The notes: generated by a model not told the origin, from the letters alone. A DNA stretch of 32,742 bases from Aerophototrophica crusticola (GCA_001939945.1 MOEB01000044.1:1742-34483); one strand, 5' to 3'; positions 1 through 8,195 are shown, numbered from the stretch's first letter. Program-made: numbers and translations.

Positions 1-1
1 C

Positions 2-121
2 GCCCAGGCGTGCATCACCGTCGCCAGCGGGGCGGCGCTGTTCCTGGTGGGCTGGGCCAAGGAGCGGGGGGCCGCGCCCCTGCCCGCCCCGGTGCCGGCC
101 GGGCGGGCCTCGAACGTCTGA
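2..121 (+). CDS. C-terminal fragment of a probable membrane transporter
   Basis: An open frame entering from the left edge gives 39 residues and stops at TGA 119-121. The visible part has one hydrophobic stretch (residues about 4-18, ending FLVGWAKE), then a Pro/Ala-rich tail. That looks like the last membrane helix and cytoplasmic tail of a multi-pass transporter such as an MFS protein, but the family cannot be fixed from so little. It converges on the response-regulator gene, whose stop lies at 159. Third-position GC is high in this frame, which supports it over the other open frames across the same bases. Confidence 0.5.
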   Translation, partial: AQACITVASGAALFLVGWAKERGAAPLPAPVPAGRASNV

Positions 122-130
122 AACCTTCCC

Positions 131-150
131 CGGGGCGGCCGGCCGCCCCG
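131..150. terminator. Palindromic hairpin between convergent genes
   Basis: A perfect 20-bp GC palindrome (arm CGGGGCGGCC) lies in the 37-bp gap between the stop at 121 (+) and the stop at 159 (-). Its placement fits a bidirectional terminator. There is no clear U-tract on either side, so termination by hairpin alone is uncertain. Confidence 0.4.
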
Positions 151-158
151 TGCCCGTG

Positions 159-782
159 TCAGGGGTGCGGACCCGGCGGGTGGGGAAGGGCGTGGTTGGC
201 CATGGCCCAGACGGCGGCCTGCGTACGGTTGCTGACCCGCAGCCGCCGCAGCAGCGCCTTCACCGCGCTCCGCACCGTGCCGTGGCTGAGCCCGTGGGTG
301 GCGGCGATGGCCCGGTCGGACTCCCCGCGGGCAAGGCAGGCCAGCAGCTCCTGCTCGGACAAGGCATGCCCCACCACCAAGCGCCCCGCCCGGCGGGCCG
401 GCGACGGGTCGGCCAGGATGCCGCCCGGGAAGACGCGCTGCCCCTGCAACACCAGCGTCATGGCCGCGGACAGGGCCGCCGGCGTGATGTCGTCACCCAA
501 GCAGCCGTCCGCCCCGCAGGACAGGGCCGCCGCCACCCGGCCGGGCCGGTCGGCGCCCAGGAACAGCACCCTGGCCCCCGGCGCCGCGGCGCGGGCCCGG
601 GCCATGGCGGCTGCCTCCCGCGCCTTGGTGTCCAGCAGCAGCACGGCCGCCGCGGCCGGCTGGCCGCGCAGGTCGCCCACCGGGCCTTCGGCCACGACCT
701 GGCAGCCCAGGCCCCGCAGGACCGCCCCGATCCCCTCACGCACCAACCGGTCCTCGACCGCCAGCGCCACCGTCGCACCCAT
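159..782 (-). CDS. LuxR/NarL-type response regulator with degenerate receiver domain
   Basis: A 207-residue protein. Residues about 4-120 resemble a receiver domain and residues about 140-195 a LuxR-type helix-turn-helix (LSEQELLACLARGESDRAIA, then LSHGTVRSAVKALLRRLRV and the usual RTQAA tail). The probable phospho-acceptor D51 (VLLLD) is kept. The acidic pair at strand 1 is altered (AVEDR where ADDHP is usual), the Ser/Thr after strand 4 is Gly (LFLGADR), and the conserved Lys is missing (GADGCLGDD). Known family: DNA-binding two-component regulators. Inference: phosphorylation may be absent or non-canonical. No partner kinase is visible nearby. It lies downstream of the anti-sigma gene on the same strand with a 197-bp gap. 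The start at 782 has a GGGACAGG stretch just upstream. Confidence 0.8.
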   Translation of the reverse strand: MGATVALAVEDRLVREGIGAVLRGLGCQVVAEGPVGDLRGQPAAAAVLLLDTKAREAAAMARARAAAPGARVLFLGADRPGRVAAALSCGADGCLGDDITPAALSAAMTLVLQGQRVFPGGILADPSPARRAGRLVVGHALSEQELLACLARGESDRAIAATHGLSHGTVRSAVKALLRRLRVSNRTQAAVWAMANHALPHPPGPHP

Positions 783-949
783 GGTCCTGTCCCATCATCC
801 GGAAGCCGATCCGAGCGGGGTCCCGCGGACGCAGGGCCCCATCCCAGACCATAGCGCGATCCTGAGATGCCGGTTCCGGCCCCGCGGTGGAAGGCCCCGG
901 CCCCTTGGAAGGCCTGTCCGGCGGCTCGGCGCTAGTCCTCCAGCACCTG

Positions 950-974
950 GGATGGATTCCCCGGGACGCGCGTA
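950..974 (+). promoter_or_regulatory. Third copy of the GGATGG-N15-CGTA element, antisense to the anti-sigma gene
   Basis: GGATGG at 950-955, a 15-base spacer ending in GCG, then CGTA at 971-974 on the plus strand. This is the same spacing and the same GCG-CGTA junction as the two elements at 2315-2387. Transcription from it would start near the stop codon of the anti-sigma gene and run antisense through it. The match may be chance. Confidence 0.3.
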
Positions 975-979
975 GCGGC

Positions 980-1738
980 CTACTCCCCCGTGGGCACGCC
1001 CGACGCGCCCAGGGCGGAGGCCACCTGTTCCAGCCGGTCCTGGGTGGTGCGGCCCACCAGGGCATAGGCGAAGCCGCGGCCCCGCCAGACGCCCACGACG
1101 TACCCTTCGGCCTCGCTGACCTCCAGCCCCTCCGGCGCCCCTTCCCCCTCGGGCACCAGGGCCAGGGACAGGCGGCGCCCGGCATCGTCCTGGTAGACGA
1201 GCTGGGCCGCCGGCCCCTCCTCCGTTCCCACCAGCCGGGCCCCCACCAGCCGGAAGCCGATGGCGCGCAGCTCCGGCACCTCCACCGGCTCACCCAGCCG
1301 GGCGGCCAGGAAGCGGGCCAGCTCCGGCCCGCGGGCGGCGGCCACCTCCATGGGGGGGTCGGGCATCTCCGCCAGGGCCTCGTGGGTCTCCAGCGCTGCC
1401 TGGGCGTATTCGGGCAGGTCCCGCCCCAGCAGCCGGTCGGCCAGGCCGTGACCGCCCCATCCCACCGCCACCAGCAGCAGGGCCGCCGCGGCACGGCCCA
1501 CCAGGGCCACCCGCTGCCGCGCCAACAGCCGCCCCGCCAGCGCCGTGGCGCCGGCCCCTTGCGACGCCGCTTCCGGCCCGGCCAGCACGAGGGCCAGCTT
1601 TTGCTCCGCATAGGTCCGCAGCCGCGCCCGGTCGGCGGGGTTGTTTTCCAGGTGCGCCCGCACCAGGGCTTCCCGCGCCGGGTCCAGTTCCCCGTCCAGG
1701 TAGGCGTGCAGGTCGCACTCGTCGATTTCGTCCGTCAT
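980..1738 (-). CDS. Membrane anti-sigma factor of the ECF operon
   Basis: A 252-residue protein. The N-terminus (DECDLHAYLDGELDPAREAL and following, about residues 6-60) is the typical anti-sigma opening found next to alphaproteobacterial ECF factors. No full HxxxCxxC zinc motif is present. One transmembrane helix lies at about residues 82-103 (AAAALLLVAVGWGGHG). The rest would be periplasmic and ends in a compact domain. The start codon overlaps the sigma gene stop (ATGA, 1735-1738), so the two are translationally coupled. Role by family: it holds the sigma factor at the inner membrane until a signal arrives, and the signal cannot be read from the sequence. Confidence 0.8.
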   Translation of the reverse strand: MTDEIDECDLHAYLDGELDPAREALVRAHLENNPADRARLRTYAEQKLALVLAGPEAASQGAGATALAGRLLARQRVALVGRAAAALLLVAVGWGGHGLADRLLGRDLPEYAQAALETHEALAEMPDPPMEVAAARGPELARFLAARLGEPVEVPELRAIGFRLVGARLVGTEEGPAAQLVYQDDAGRRLSLALVPEGEGAPEGLEVSEAEGYVVGVWRGRGFAYALVGRTTQDRLEQVASALGASGVPTGE

Positions 1739-2265
1739 GGCTTGTCCCCCCCCACCAGCCTCAGCCTCGGCCGCCGGTTCCCCTCCAGCGCCTGGCGCAA
1801 CGCCTCCCGCCCACGGGCCAGGCGCGACATGAAGGTCCCCACCGGGATCCCCAGCCGGCCCGCGGCATCGGCATATCTTACGTCGTCCATGGCGACCATG
1901 ACCACCACCTCCCGCTGCTGTGGCGGGAGCTGGTCCAACGCCGCCAGCAGGTCGGCCACCTCCAGCCTCAGCAGCTGGTCCGGTTCCCCGGCCCCCTCCT
2001 CCGCGCCCGGGGGCGGGGTCCCGGCATGGCGGTCGCGCACGTCGCGCCGCCGCCGTTCCGAGATGAAGGTTGTGTAGAGGATGCGGAACAGCCAGACGCG
2101 CAGGTCGCTGCCCGGCCGCCAGGTGTCGGCGGCCGCCAGCGCCTTGGCCAGGCACTCCTGCACCAGGTCGTCCGCGTCCGCCGGGTCCCGCGCCAGCAGC
2201 AGGGCATAGCGGCGCAAGGCGGCCAGGTGCCGCGCGAGCCCTTCCCGGAAATCCCGGTCGCTCAT
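1735..2265 (-). CDS. ECF (sigma-70 family, group 4) RNA polymerase sigma factor
   Basis: A 176-residue protein with sigma region 2 at about residues 10-75 (DADDLVQECLAKAL, then VWLFRILYTTFISERRR) and region 4 at about 108-160 (LPPQQREVVVMVAMDDVRYA, then the helix-turn-helix GIPVGTFMSRLARGREALR). Length and layout are standard for an ECF factor. The start at 2265 (MSDRDFREGL) is chosen because the family begins just before region 2; the frame stays open further upstream without similarity. It is the first gene of a two-gene operon with the anti-sigma factor. A promoter-like element pointing at it lies at 2315-2339 and has an almost identical partner facing the exoD-like gene, which suggests autoregulation. 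Confidence 0.9.
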   Translation of the reverse strand: MSDRDFREGLARHLAALRRYALLLARDPADADDLVQECLAKALAAADTWRPGSDLRVWLFRILYTTFISERRRRDVRDRHAGTPPPGAEEGAGEPDQLLRLEVADLLAALDQLPPQQREVVVMVAMDDVRYADAAGRLGIPVGTFMSRLARGREALRQALEGNRRPRLRLVGGDKP

Positions 2266-2314
2266 GGCCCCGCGGCCCTCCCGCTGATTGTGGCTCCCGT
2301 CATCATCCCCCACA

Positions 2315-2339
2315 TACGCGCCGGGGTCGCCTTCCATCC
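2315..2339 (-). promoter_or_regulatory. Promoter-like element for the ECF sigma operon
   Basis: Read on the minus strand: GGATGG (2339-2334), 15-base spacer, CGTATGTGGG starting at 2318. The CGTA core fits typical ECF -10 elements. It lies about 50 bases ahead of the sigma start codon and mirrors the element at 2363-2387. The two -10 parts form a 14-bp inverted repeat (CCCCACATACGCGC). Confidence 0.55.
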
Positions 2340-2362
2340 GACGGCCGCCGTGTTTTTTCCCC

Positions 2363-2387
2363 GGATGGCCTCGGCCGCCCGCGCGTA
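2363..2387 (+). promoter_or_regulatory. Promoter-like element for the exoD-like gene
   Basis: GGATGG at 2363-2368, 15-base spacer, CGTATGTGGGG from 2384. It is identical in core, spacing and flanking -10 bases to the element facing the sigma operon. It ends about 30 bases before the ATG at 2421, as expected for a promoter with a short leader. Confidence 0.55.
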
Positions 2388-2420
2388 TGTGGGGTCGGGA
2401 CAGATGGAAGAGGATCGGGC

Positions 2421-3038
2421 ATGGCCGACACCGGGACGCTTGTGGAAGCCACCCTGCCCCCCTGCGCGGTGGGTGCCCTGGGGGCCGCCCTGGCCCCGCC
2501 GGGGACCCTGGACGACGCGGCGGAGCGGCTGGGTCCCAGCGGCCACGGGCTGATGCTGACCGCCCTGGCCCTGCCCAACTGCGTGCCGGGGCCGCCCGGC
2601 CTGTCATTGGCCTTCGGGTTGCCGGCCATGCTGGTGGCGGGCGGGCTGGCCCTGGGCCACCGGCGGGTGCGCCTGCCCCGCTTCCTGGCGCGGCGGCCGC
2701 TGGACGCCGGGACCGCCGCCGCCGTGGCCAGAGGGGCTCGGAAGATCCTGGGGCCCATCGCGTCGCGCTGCCGGCCGCGCCTCGCCAAGCTGGTGGAAGG
2801 CAGCGGCGCCCGGCTGGCAGGCCTCGCCGCCATCCTCCTGGCCTTCGTCATGGCCCTGCCCATCCCCCTGGGCACCCTGCCCCCAGCCGTGGCCCTGGCG
2901 ATCCTGGGCCTCGGCCTCGCCACCCGCGACGGGGCCGTGGCCCTGCTGGGCATCGGGCTGGGCGTGCTGGCCGTTATGGTCGCCCTGACGGTGAACGTGG
3001 GCATCGTCCTGTTGCTGCTGGGCATCGCGGACGGCTAA
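2421..3038 (+). CDS. ExoD-like integral membrane protein (exopolysaccharide synthesis, ExoD family)
   Basis: A 205-residue protein matching the ExoD layout. A soluble N-terminal part is followed by a first hydrophobic block with the family signature around residues 52-75 (PNCVPGPPGLSLAFGLPAML), then a basic loop (RVRLPRFLARRPL). Further helices at about 130-200 contain LPIPLGTLPPAVALAILGLGL followed by the ATRDG turn. ExoD proteins were linked to exopolysaccharide production and stress tolerance in rhizobia; the molecular activity is unknown. It is divergent from the ECF sigma operon and shares a matching promoter element, so it is the best candidate direct target of that sigma factor. The ATG at 2421 is the only well-placed start after the promoter. 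Confidence 0.8.
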   Translation: MADTGTLVEATLPPCAVGALGAALAPPGTLDDAAERLGPSGHGLMLTALALPNCVPGPPGLSLAFGLPAMLVAGGLALGHRRVRLPRFLARRPLDAGTAAAVARGARKILGPIASRCRPRLAKLVEGSGARLAGLAAILLAFVMALPIPLGTLPPAVALAILGLGLATRDGAVALLGIGLGVLAVMVALTVNVGIVLLLLGIADG

Positions 3039-3220
3039 GGTGTGTCCGCGCCGACCCTGAACATGCTCCGGCGACGACTGCCACCGCGCGGGCATGGTCA
3101 CCCGCCCCGGCCCGGCCCTCATTCCTGATCCTGGTCAATGACCGATGGCCCGAGATGGCGGCACCCTGCGGCCCTTCCGGCAGGAAAGGGGGCCAGGGCG
3201 TGCGGGACGGGACCAAGCCG

Positions 3221-3718
3221 ATGCATGGGTGTGTGGAGGATGCGGAGGGCTGCCGTTCCCGCTACCTCGCGGGGTCTTGCCGCCAGCAGCCCCGGCAGGT
3301 CATCCTGGGCGACCACGCCTATGCCGCGGACATGGACACTGTCCGGGCAGTGATCGCCCATGTGCTGCGGGAGCCTGCCTGGCTGCCCGGCACCGCCCGG
3401 CTCCGCGCCCTGCCCGGCGGCCGGCTGGAGTTGCGCGACGCCGCCGGGGCCGACCTGCTGCAACCGTTGGAGCACCCGGAGGACGGCTTCCGCTTCAACC
3501 TGGCGGACGAGCCGGAAGGCGGCGTTGAGGAATGGACCCTGGGCCCTGGCCCCGGCGGGGTCGGCTGCACCGTGACGGTGACCGCCTATCTGGAGGTCTG
3601 GTCCGCCGGCCGCTGCTTCCTGGGCTGCCAGACCGGGTCCCTGCCCGGCCGCGCGGGCCGGGTCAGGGCTTTCCTGGACGGGGTGGCCAGCCTGCTGGTC
3701 CCCGCCTTGCCGGATTGA
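3221..3718 (+). CDS. Hypothetical protein, unrecognised
   Basis: An open frame ending at TGA 3716-3718 gives 165 residues from ATG 3221. Other in-frame starts at 3155 and 3332 are possible, and none has a strong ribosome site. From about residue 30 on, the composition looks like a real small globular protein: DMDTVRAVIAHVLREPAWLP, then alternating strands such as VTVTAYLEVWSAGRCFLGCQ. It has no signal peptide or membrane helix. I do not recognise the family. It follows the exoD-like gene after about 180 bases and converges on the maltoporin gene with only 10 bases between stops. The two Cys near the C-terminus (GRCFLGCQ) might bind metal, but that is a guess. Confidence 0.45.
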   Translation: MHGCVEDAEGCRSRYLAGSCRQQPRQVILGDHAYAADMDTVRAVIAHVLREPAWLPGTARLRALPGGRLELRDAAGADLLQPLEHPEDGFRFNLADEPEGGVEEWTLGPGPGGVGCTVTVTAYLEVWSAGRCFLGCQTGSLPGRAGRVRAFLDGVASLLVPALPD

Positions 3719-3728
3719 CCGTCTCCCC

Positions 3729-5309
3729 CTACCACCAGGTCTCGATCTGTGCGCCGAAGGTGATGTCGTTGGTCTTGTTGCCGGTACCTTCCAGGCCGGC
3801 GTCGCGGGCGGCCTTGTTCCAGTCGGCATAGGTGACGAACAGGCGGAGCTGCGGCCGGTCGAAGAATTTCGGCCCGGCCGTGATCATGGGGGCGACGGTG
3901 AACTTGGTCAGGGTCTGGGTCGGGCCGATGGCCGGGTTCACCCTGTCGTGGCCCACCTCCACCGCCACGGCCGTGGTCTCGGTGAAGTGGTAGACGGGCC
4001 GGGCACCGATGCTGATCCAGTCGCGCCGTTCGTCCGGGGTGCCGCCGATCTCATGCTCCCAGATGGCCACCGCCTGGGCGGACCAGGGCCCCGCCTCGTT
4101 CAGGGTCCAGGCGTTCAGCAGGCGGATGTTCTTCACGTTCTGGCCCAGCGTGTCGTCTGGCACGTTGGACAGGGTGGAGCCGGAGCCCTGGCCGTATTGG
4201 ATGACGGCCGTGTTGTTGCCGCCGAAGACGTTCTCCTGGTTGTGCTGCACCGTGAAGAACAGGCCGTCGCGCCCGCGGAACTGGTCCCGGTTCTCCTCCG
4301 CCACCCGGATGTTGGCCCCCAGCGCCAGGGTGCCGCCCGGGTTCACCTTCATGTCGGTCAGGCGGAAGTCGTGCCGGCTGGCGGCCCGGTCCGTGACCTG
4401 GAGGCGGGCGTCGGTGATGGTGCGCTCGCTGCCCAGGCTGTCGCGCACGTCGAAGCTGTCGAAATCGTCGCGGGAATTGCGGAACCAGGCATAGCTGAAC
4501 TTGCCGAAGCCGAGGTCGATGTCCTCCACGCCGGCGCCGGGGCCCGTCTCGTCCCAGTAATAGAAGTCGATCATGTGGACGTCGTTGCGCTTGTAGAAGC
4601 GCTTGCCGCCCCAGAAGGTGGCGCTGGCCAGGGGTCCGCCCACCACGTTGGTGGCGCCCACCCAGGCCTGGCGGAAGGCGGGCTCCGTGGTCTCGAAGTC
4701 CTCCTCACCCTCGGCCACATAGGCCAGCAGGGTGGTGACGCTGAACTTGGCCCCTCCTTTGGTCTCGGCCACCAGCGCGTCCAGCTGCAGCTCGCCATAG
4801 ACCTCGCACTCGTTGCCCAGGCGGTACTTGGACCGGGCCTGGGGCAACTGGAAGCAGACCTGGTCGCCGCCCCGGCCGTTGCCGCCGATGCCGGCGCGCA
4901 GATAGCCGGTGAAGTCCAGGGCATAGTCGTCGAACATGCCGGGGAAGCCCCGGTCCTTGGACGCCCAGTTGCCGGCGGACGGCTTGGACTGGGGCTTCAC
5001 CACGGGGGTGTCCTGGATCCGCGGCAGGGGGGCCGGGCCGGCCACGGGGCCGCCGCGGCTGACCACCTCGCTCAATACTTGGCGGCGGGAGGTCTCATAA
5101 TCCTGCTCGGTGATCAGGCCGCGGTCCCAAAGGTCTTTCAAATAGACGAGGCGCCGCTGCATGTCGTCGTCGTTGGCGCGCGCGCCGGGCGGCATGGTGG
5201 CGGCAGGCTTGGCCGTGTCCTGCGCCAGGGTGCCGGTAGCCGACAGGCCAGCCAAGGCGAGTCCGGCGGCCAGCGCGCGGACGCACCTCGAGCGTGATCG
5301 GTTCGTCAT
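3729..5309 (-). CDS. lamB: LamB-type maltoporin / carbohydrate porin
   Basis: A 526-residue outer-membrane porin. It has a signal peptide at 1-30 (cleavage about TLAQ-DT), a barrel starting near residue 120 (ALDFTGYLRAGIGGNGRGGDQVCFQ), and the LamB hallmarks LGNECEVYGE, WGGKRFYKRNDVHMIDFYYW and a C-terminal aromatic residue (IETWW). Family role: diffusion of maltodextrins and other sugars across the outer membrane. Between signal and barrel lies an extra segment (residues about 51-82, LKDLWDRGLITEQDYETSRR) that looks like a SHOCT-type short helical motif, then a Pro-rich linker. LamB usually has at most a coiled coil there. It is monocistronic as far as can be seen; a sugar ABC importer lies 3.5 kb upstream on the same strand. 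Confidence 0.9.
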   Translation of the reverse strand: MTNRSRSRCVRALAAGLALAGLSATGTLAQDTAKPAATMPPGARANDDDMQRRLVYLKDLWDRGLITEQDYETSRRQVLSEVVSRGGPVAGPAPLPRIQDTPVVKPQSKPSAGNWASKDRGFPGMFDDYALDFTGYLRAGIGGNGRGGDQVCFQLPQARSKYRLGNECEVYGELQLDALVAETKGGAKFSVTTLLAYVAEGEEDFETTEPAFRQAWVGATNVVGGPLASATFWGGKRFYKRNDVHMIDFYYWDETGPGAGVEDIDLGFGKFSYAWFRNSRDDFDSFDVRDSLGSERTITDARLQVTDRAASRHDFRLTDMKVNPGGTLALGANIRVAEENRDQFRGRDGLFFTVQHNQENVFGGNNTAVIQYGQGSGSTLSNVPDDTLGQNVKNIRLLNAWTLNEAGPWSAQAVAIWEHEIGGTPDERRDWISIGARPVYHFTETTAVAVEVGHDRVNPAIGPTQTLTKFTVAPMITAGPKFFDRPQLRLFVTYADWNKAARDAGLEGTGNKTNDITFGAQIETWW

Positions 5310-5465
5310 TCCTCACTCCCCGGTGTACTCTTGTGGCCTGGGGTTGCTCCCCAGGTCCGGCCGCTGGGCGGCCGTGGAAAGCCAACCGGGAGGAATGTTC
5401 AACGTCTCGTGATACGGGAGGACGAACCCTTTCCTCTACCAATATAATCCGTTGGGGGCAGGAGA
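5310..5465 (-). promoter_or_regulatory. Leader/promoter region of the maltoporin gene
   Basis: This gap precedes the porin start. Read toward the porin it holds an AT-rich stretch at 5450-5441 (TTATATT, a possible -10). It also holds two tight hairpins in the presumed leader: 5358-5364/5368-5374 (7-bp stem, 3-base loop) and 5337-5343/5349-5355 (7-bp stem, 5-base loop). A ribosome site (GGGGAGTGAGGA) sits right before the ATG. Promoter placement is uncertain. Confidence 0.3.
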
Positions 5466-5885
5466 TCACTCCCCGCCCAAATGGGATTCCGCCTGCGCCA
5501 CCTGCTGCTCGCAACCTTGGGCGTCGCCCTGCTGGTCCAGGGCGCGGGCCCGGTTCAGGGCGGCCTTGGCCTGCATGACCTTGTCGCCGCCCTCCCCGGC
5601 CGCGGCGGCCTGGCCCACGGCCTGGGCCTCCTTGCCCTCACGCTGGTAGGGCACGGCCGGGTCTGCGGCGGGGGAGCCGCCGGTGCCCTCCATGGCCTGT
5701 CCCTCCCGGGCCCCCGCCACCCCCTGCCCGCCGGAGGAGGTGGAGATGGCAACCTCCGCCTCCTTGTCCAGCCGCCCCTCCAACGCGGTGATGCGGTCCA
5801 TGCAGGGTCCGGCGGCGGCCGGCCCGGCCAGGGCCAGCAGGGCGGGGACCAGGATGGCGGGCAGCACCTTGTCCAAGGCTCTCAT
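5466..5885 (-). CDS. Small secreted protein accompanying the molybdenum hydroxylase
   Basis: A 139-residue protein with a signal peptide at residues 1-25 ([14 protein letters not shown]), then [21 protein letters not shown] low-complexity Gly/Ala/Gln-rich middle follows, then a helix with a second Cys ([20 protein letters not shown]). Two Cys near the ends of the mature chain could form a disulfide. It starts 15 bases after the stop of the molybdopterin subunit on the same strand, so it is probably co-transcribed and periplasmic like that subunit. Function is unknown; I do not recognise a named domain. Confidence 0.6.
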   Translation of the reverse strand: MRALDKVLPAILVPALLALAGPAAAGPCMDRITALEGRLDKEAEVAISTSSGGQGVAGAREGQAMEGTGGSPAADPAVPYQREGKEAQAVGQAAAAGEGGDKVMQAKAALNRARALDQQGDAQGCEQQVAQAESHLGGE

Positions 5886-5900
5886 GGCGGTCCCTTCCCC

Positions 5901-8195
5901 TCAGGTGGCGAGTTGCCCGGCGATGGGCAGTTGGCGGATGCGCTTGCCGGTGGCGGCGAAGACGGCGTTGACGATGGCCGGCGTGACGGGCGGCAGGCCC
6001 GGCTCCCCCACCCCGCCCAGGGGCAGGTCGGGCCGCGGCGGGGCGACCAGGTGGACGCGGATGTCCCGCGGGGCGCTGTCGATGCGGGGGATCAGGTAGG
6101 TGTCGAAATTGTCCTGCTGAGCCCGCCCCTGCTTGAAGCTGATGGCGGCGGACACGGCCTGACCGGCCCCCATCACCACCGCCCCTTCCATCTGTGAGCG
6201 CACCCGGTCCGGGTTCACCTGCGGCCCGCAATCCACGGCGATGTCCACCCGCGGGATGCTCAGGCTGCCGTCGGGGCCCACTGCCACCTCCGCCGCCACG
6301 GCCACGTAGCTGACGAAGCTGTAATGGGCGGCGATGCCCAGCCCGTGCCCCTTGGGCACCTGCCGGCCCCAGCCGATCCCCTCCGCCGCCACCTCCACCA
6401 CCTTGCGCAAGCGGCCGGCGTCGATGGGGTAGAGCTTGGGGTCCTCGCCATAGTTCCAGACGTCGCCCAGCTCCGTCGGGTCCACCAGCCGCGCCGGGCC
6501 GATCACCTCAAGCAGGTAGTCCTTGGGGTCGCGGCCCACGGCATGGGCCAGCTCGGCGATGAAGGACTGGGTGGCGAAAGCGTGGGGGATGTTGGAGACG
6601 GAGCGGTACCAGCCGATGCGCACATGGGCCGGGGCCTCCGGGTTCTCCATCCGGATGTTGGGCACGTCCAGCACCAGGTTGGTCAGGCCCATGCCCAGCT
6701 CGAAGGGCAGCTCGTGCTTGGGGTCCGGCGCGAAGATGGACCCGATGGTGGGGGCCGCCGTGCGGTGCAGCCAGGCCACCGGCTTGCCCTTGGCGTCCAG
6801 CCCCGCCTCCAGCCGCTCCACGGAGACGGTGTGGTAGTAGCCGTGGTGCAAATCGTCATCCCGGGTCCAGGTCACCTTCACCGGCGCCCCGCCCATGGCT
6901 TGGCTGAGGATGCCCGCCTCCAGCACATAGTCCGGCTTGGACTTGCGGCCGAAGCCGCCGCCCAGCAGGGTGACGTGCACCGTCACGTCCTCCGGCTTCA
7001 GGCCCAGCCGCTTGGCCAGGCGCAGGCGGGTGACCTGCGGCGCCTGGGTGCAGGCCCAGGCCTCGCACTTGCCGTTTGTGATGCGGGCCGCGGCGGCCGG
7101 GGGCTCCAGCGGCGCCTGGGCCAGGTGGGGGATGTAGTATTCCGCCTCCACCCGCTTGGCAGCACCAGGGAAGGCCTTCTCCACCGTGCCCTGTTCCCGC
7201 ACCAGCTTGCCCGGCTTGCGGGCCGCCTCTTCCAGTTGGGCGCGGTAGGCGTCGGAGTCATAGGAGGCGTTCGGCCCGTCGTCCCAGGTGGCCTTCAGCG
7301 CCTCCCGCCCCTGCATGGCGGCCCAGGTGTTCCGGGCGATGACGGCGACGCCGCCCAGGGGCTCGAACTCCGACGGGATGGGCGGCGGGTCGATGACCAC
7401 CACCTTGACCACCCCCGGCACCTTCATGGCCGCGGCGGCGTCATGGCTGGCCACCTTGCCGCCGAAGACCGGCGGGCGGGCGATGACTGCATAGAGCATC
7501 CCCTCCAGCCGCACGTCGATGCCATAGATGGCCTTGCCGGTTGTGATGTCCTGGTTGTCCACCAGCCCGATGGCGTCGCTGCCGATATAGCGGAACTCCC
7601 CCGGCTGCTTCAGCCGCACCGTCTCCCGGTCCGGCACCGGCAGGGCGGCGGCGGCCCCCGCCGCTTGGCCGAAGCCCATGGTCCGGCCGCTGGGCTGGTG
7701 CACCAGGAGGTGGTTGCGGGCGCGCACCTCCCCCGCCGGAACGCCCCAGGACTTGGCGGCCGCCTGCTCCAGCATGGTGCGGGCGGCAGCGCCCGCGCGG
7801 CGCATGGGCATGAAGAAGTGGCGCAGGCTGCGCGACCCGTCCGTGTCCTGGTTGCCGTACTTCTCCTCGTCGCCATTGGCCTGGGCCACGCGGACATGGG
7901 CCCAGTCGGCCTCCAGCTCGTCCGCCAGCACCATGGCGATGGAGGTACGCACCCCCTGCCCCATCTCCGCCCGGGTGCAGGTCAGGGTGACGGCCCCGTC
8001 CGGGGCGATGGAGACAAACAGGGTCGGGTCATCCCGCCAGCCGTTGGGCATGGCGTCCCGGCCGAAGCCCTTGGGCGGTTCCTCCTGCGCCAGGCCGCGC
8101 CGCGGCAGCCCCACGGCCAGCACGAAGGCCCCGGCACCGGCACCCGCCAGGAAGCCGCGCCGGCTGACGTTGGCGATCTCCACTTGGCCCCTCAT
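5901..8195 (-). CDS. Molybdopterin-binding large subunit, xanthine dehydrogenase/IorB family
   Basis: A 764-residue protein. The N-terminus carries a Tat signal (residues about 10-35: [19 protein letters not shown]), so it is exported folded. The body shows the two-part Mo-hydroxylase domain of the isoquinoline 1-oxidoreductase beta type: [12 protein letters not shown] near residue 75, [20 protein letters not shown] mid-protein, and the catalytic-Glu motif [10 protein letters not shown] with E at about 731. Family role: hydroxylation of an aldehyde or N-heterocycle using Mo-cofactor and water; the substrate here is unknown. The start at 8195 overlaps the stop of the 2Fe-2S subunit (ATGA). No FAD subunit or cytochrome gene follows, as in IorAB-like enzymes, and the maturation factor is not in the window. 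Confidence 0.9.
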   Translation of the reverse strand: MRGQVEIANVSRRGFLAGAGAGAFVLAVGLPRRGLAQEEPPKGFGRDAMPNGWRDDPTLFVSIAPDGAVTLTCTRAEMGQGVRTSIAMVLADELEADWAHVRVAQANGDEEKYGNQDTDGSRSLRHFFMPMRRAGAAARTMLEQAAAKSWGVPAGEVRARNHLLVHQPSGRTMGFGQAAGAAAALPVPDRETVRLKQPGEFRYIGSDAIGLVDNQDITTGKAIYGIDVRLEGMLYAVIARPPVFGGKVASHDAAAAMKVPGVVKVVVIDPPPIPSEFEPLGGVAVIARNTWAAMQGREALKATWDDGPNASYDSDAYRAQLEEAARKPGKLVREQGTVEKAFPGAAKRVEAEYYIPHLAQAPLEPPAAAARITNGKCEAWACTQAPQVTRLRLAKRLGLKPEDVTVHVTLLGGGFGRKSKPDYVLEAGILSQAMGGAPVKVTWTRDDDLHHGYYHTVSVERLEAGLDAKGKPVAWLHRTAAPTIGSIFAPDPKHELPFELGMGLTNLVLDVPNIRMENPEAPAHVRIGWYRSVSNIPHAFATQSFIAELAHAVGRDPKDYLLEVIGPARLVDPTELGDVWNYGEDPKLYPIDAGRLRKVVEVAAEGIGWGRQVPKGHGLGIAAHYSFVSYVAVAAEVAVGPDGSLSIPRVDIAVDCGPQVNPDRVRSQMEGAVVMGAGQAVSAAISFKQGRAQQDNFDTYLIPRIDSAPRDIRVHLVAPPRPDLPLGGVGEPGLPPVTPAIVNAVFAATGKRIRQLPIAGQLAT

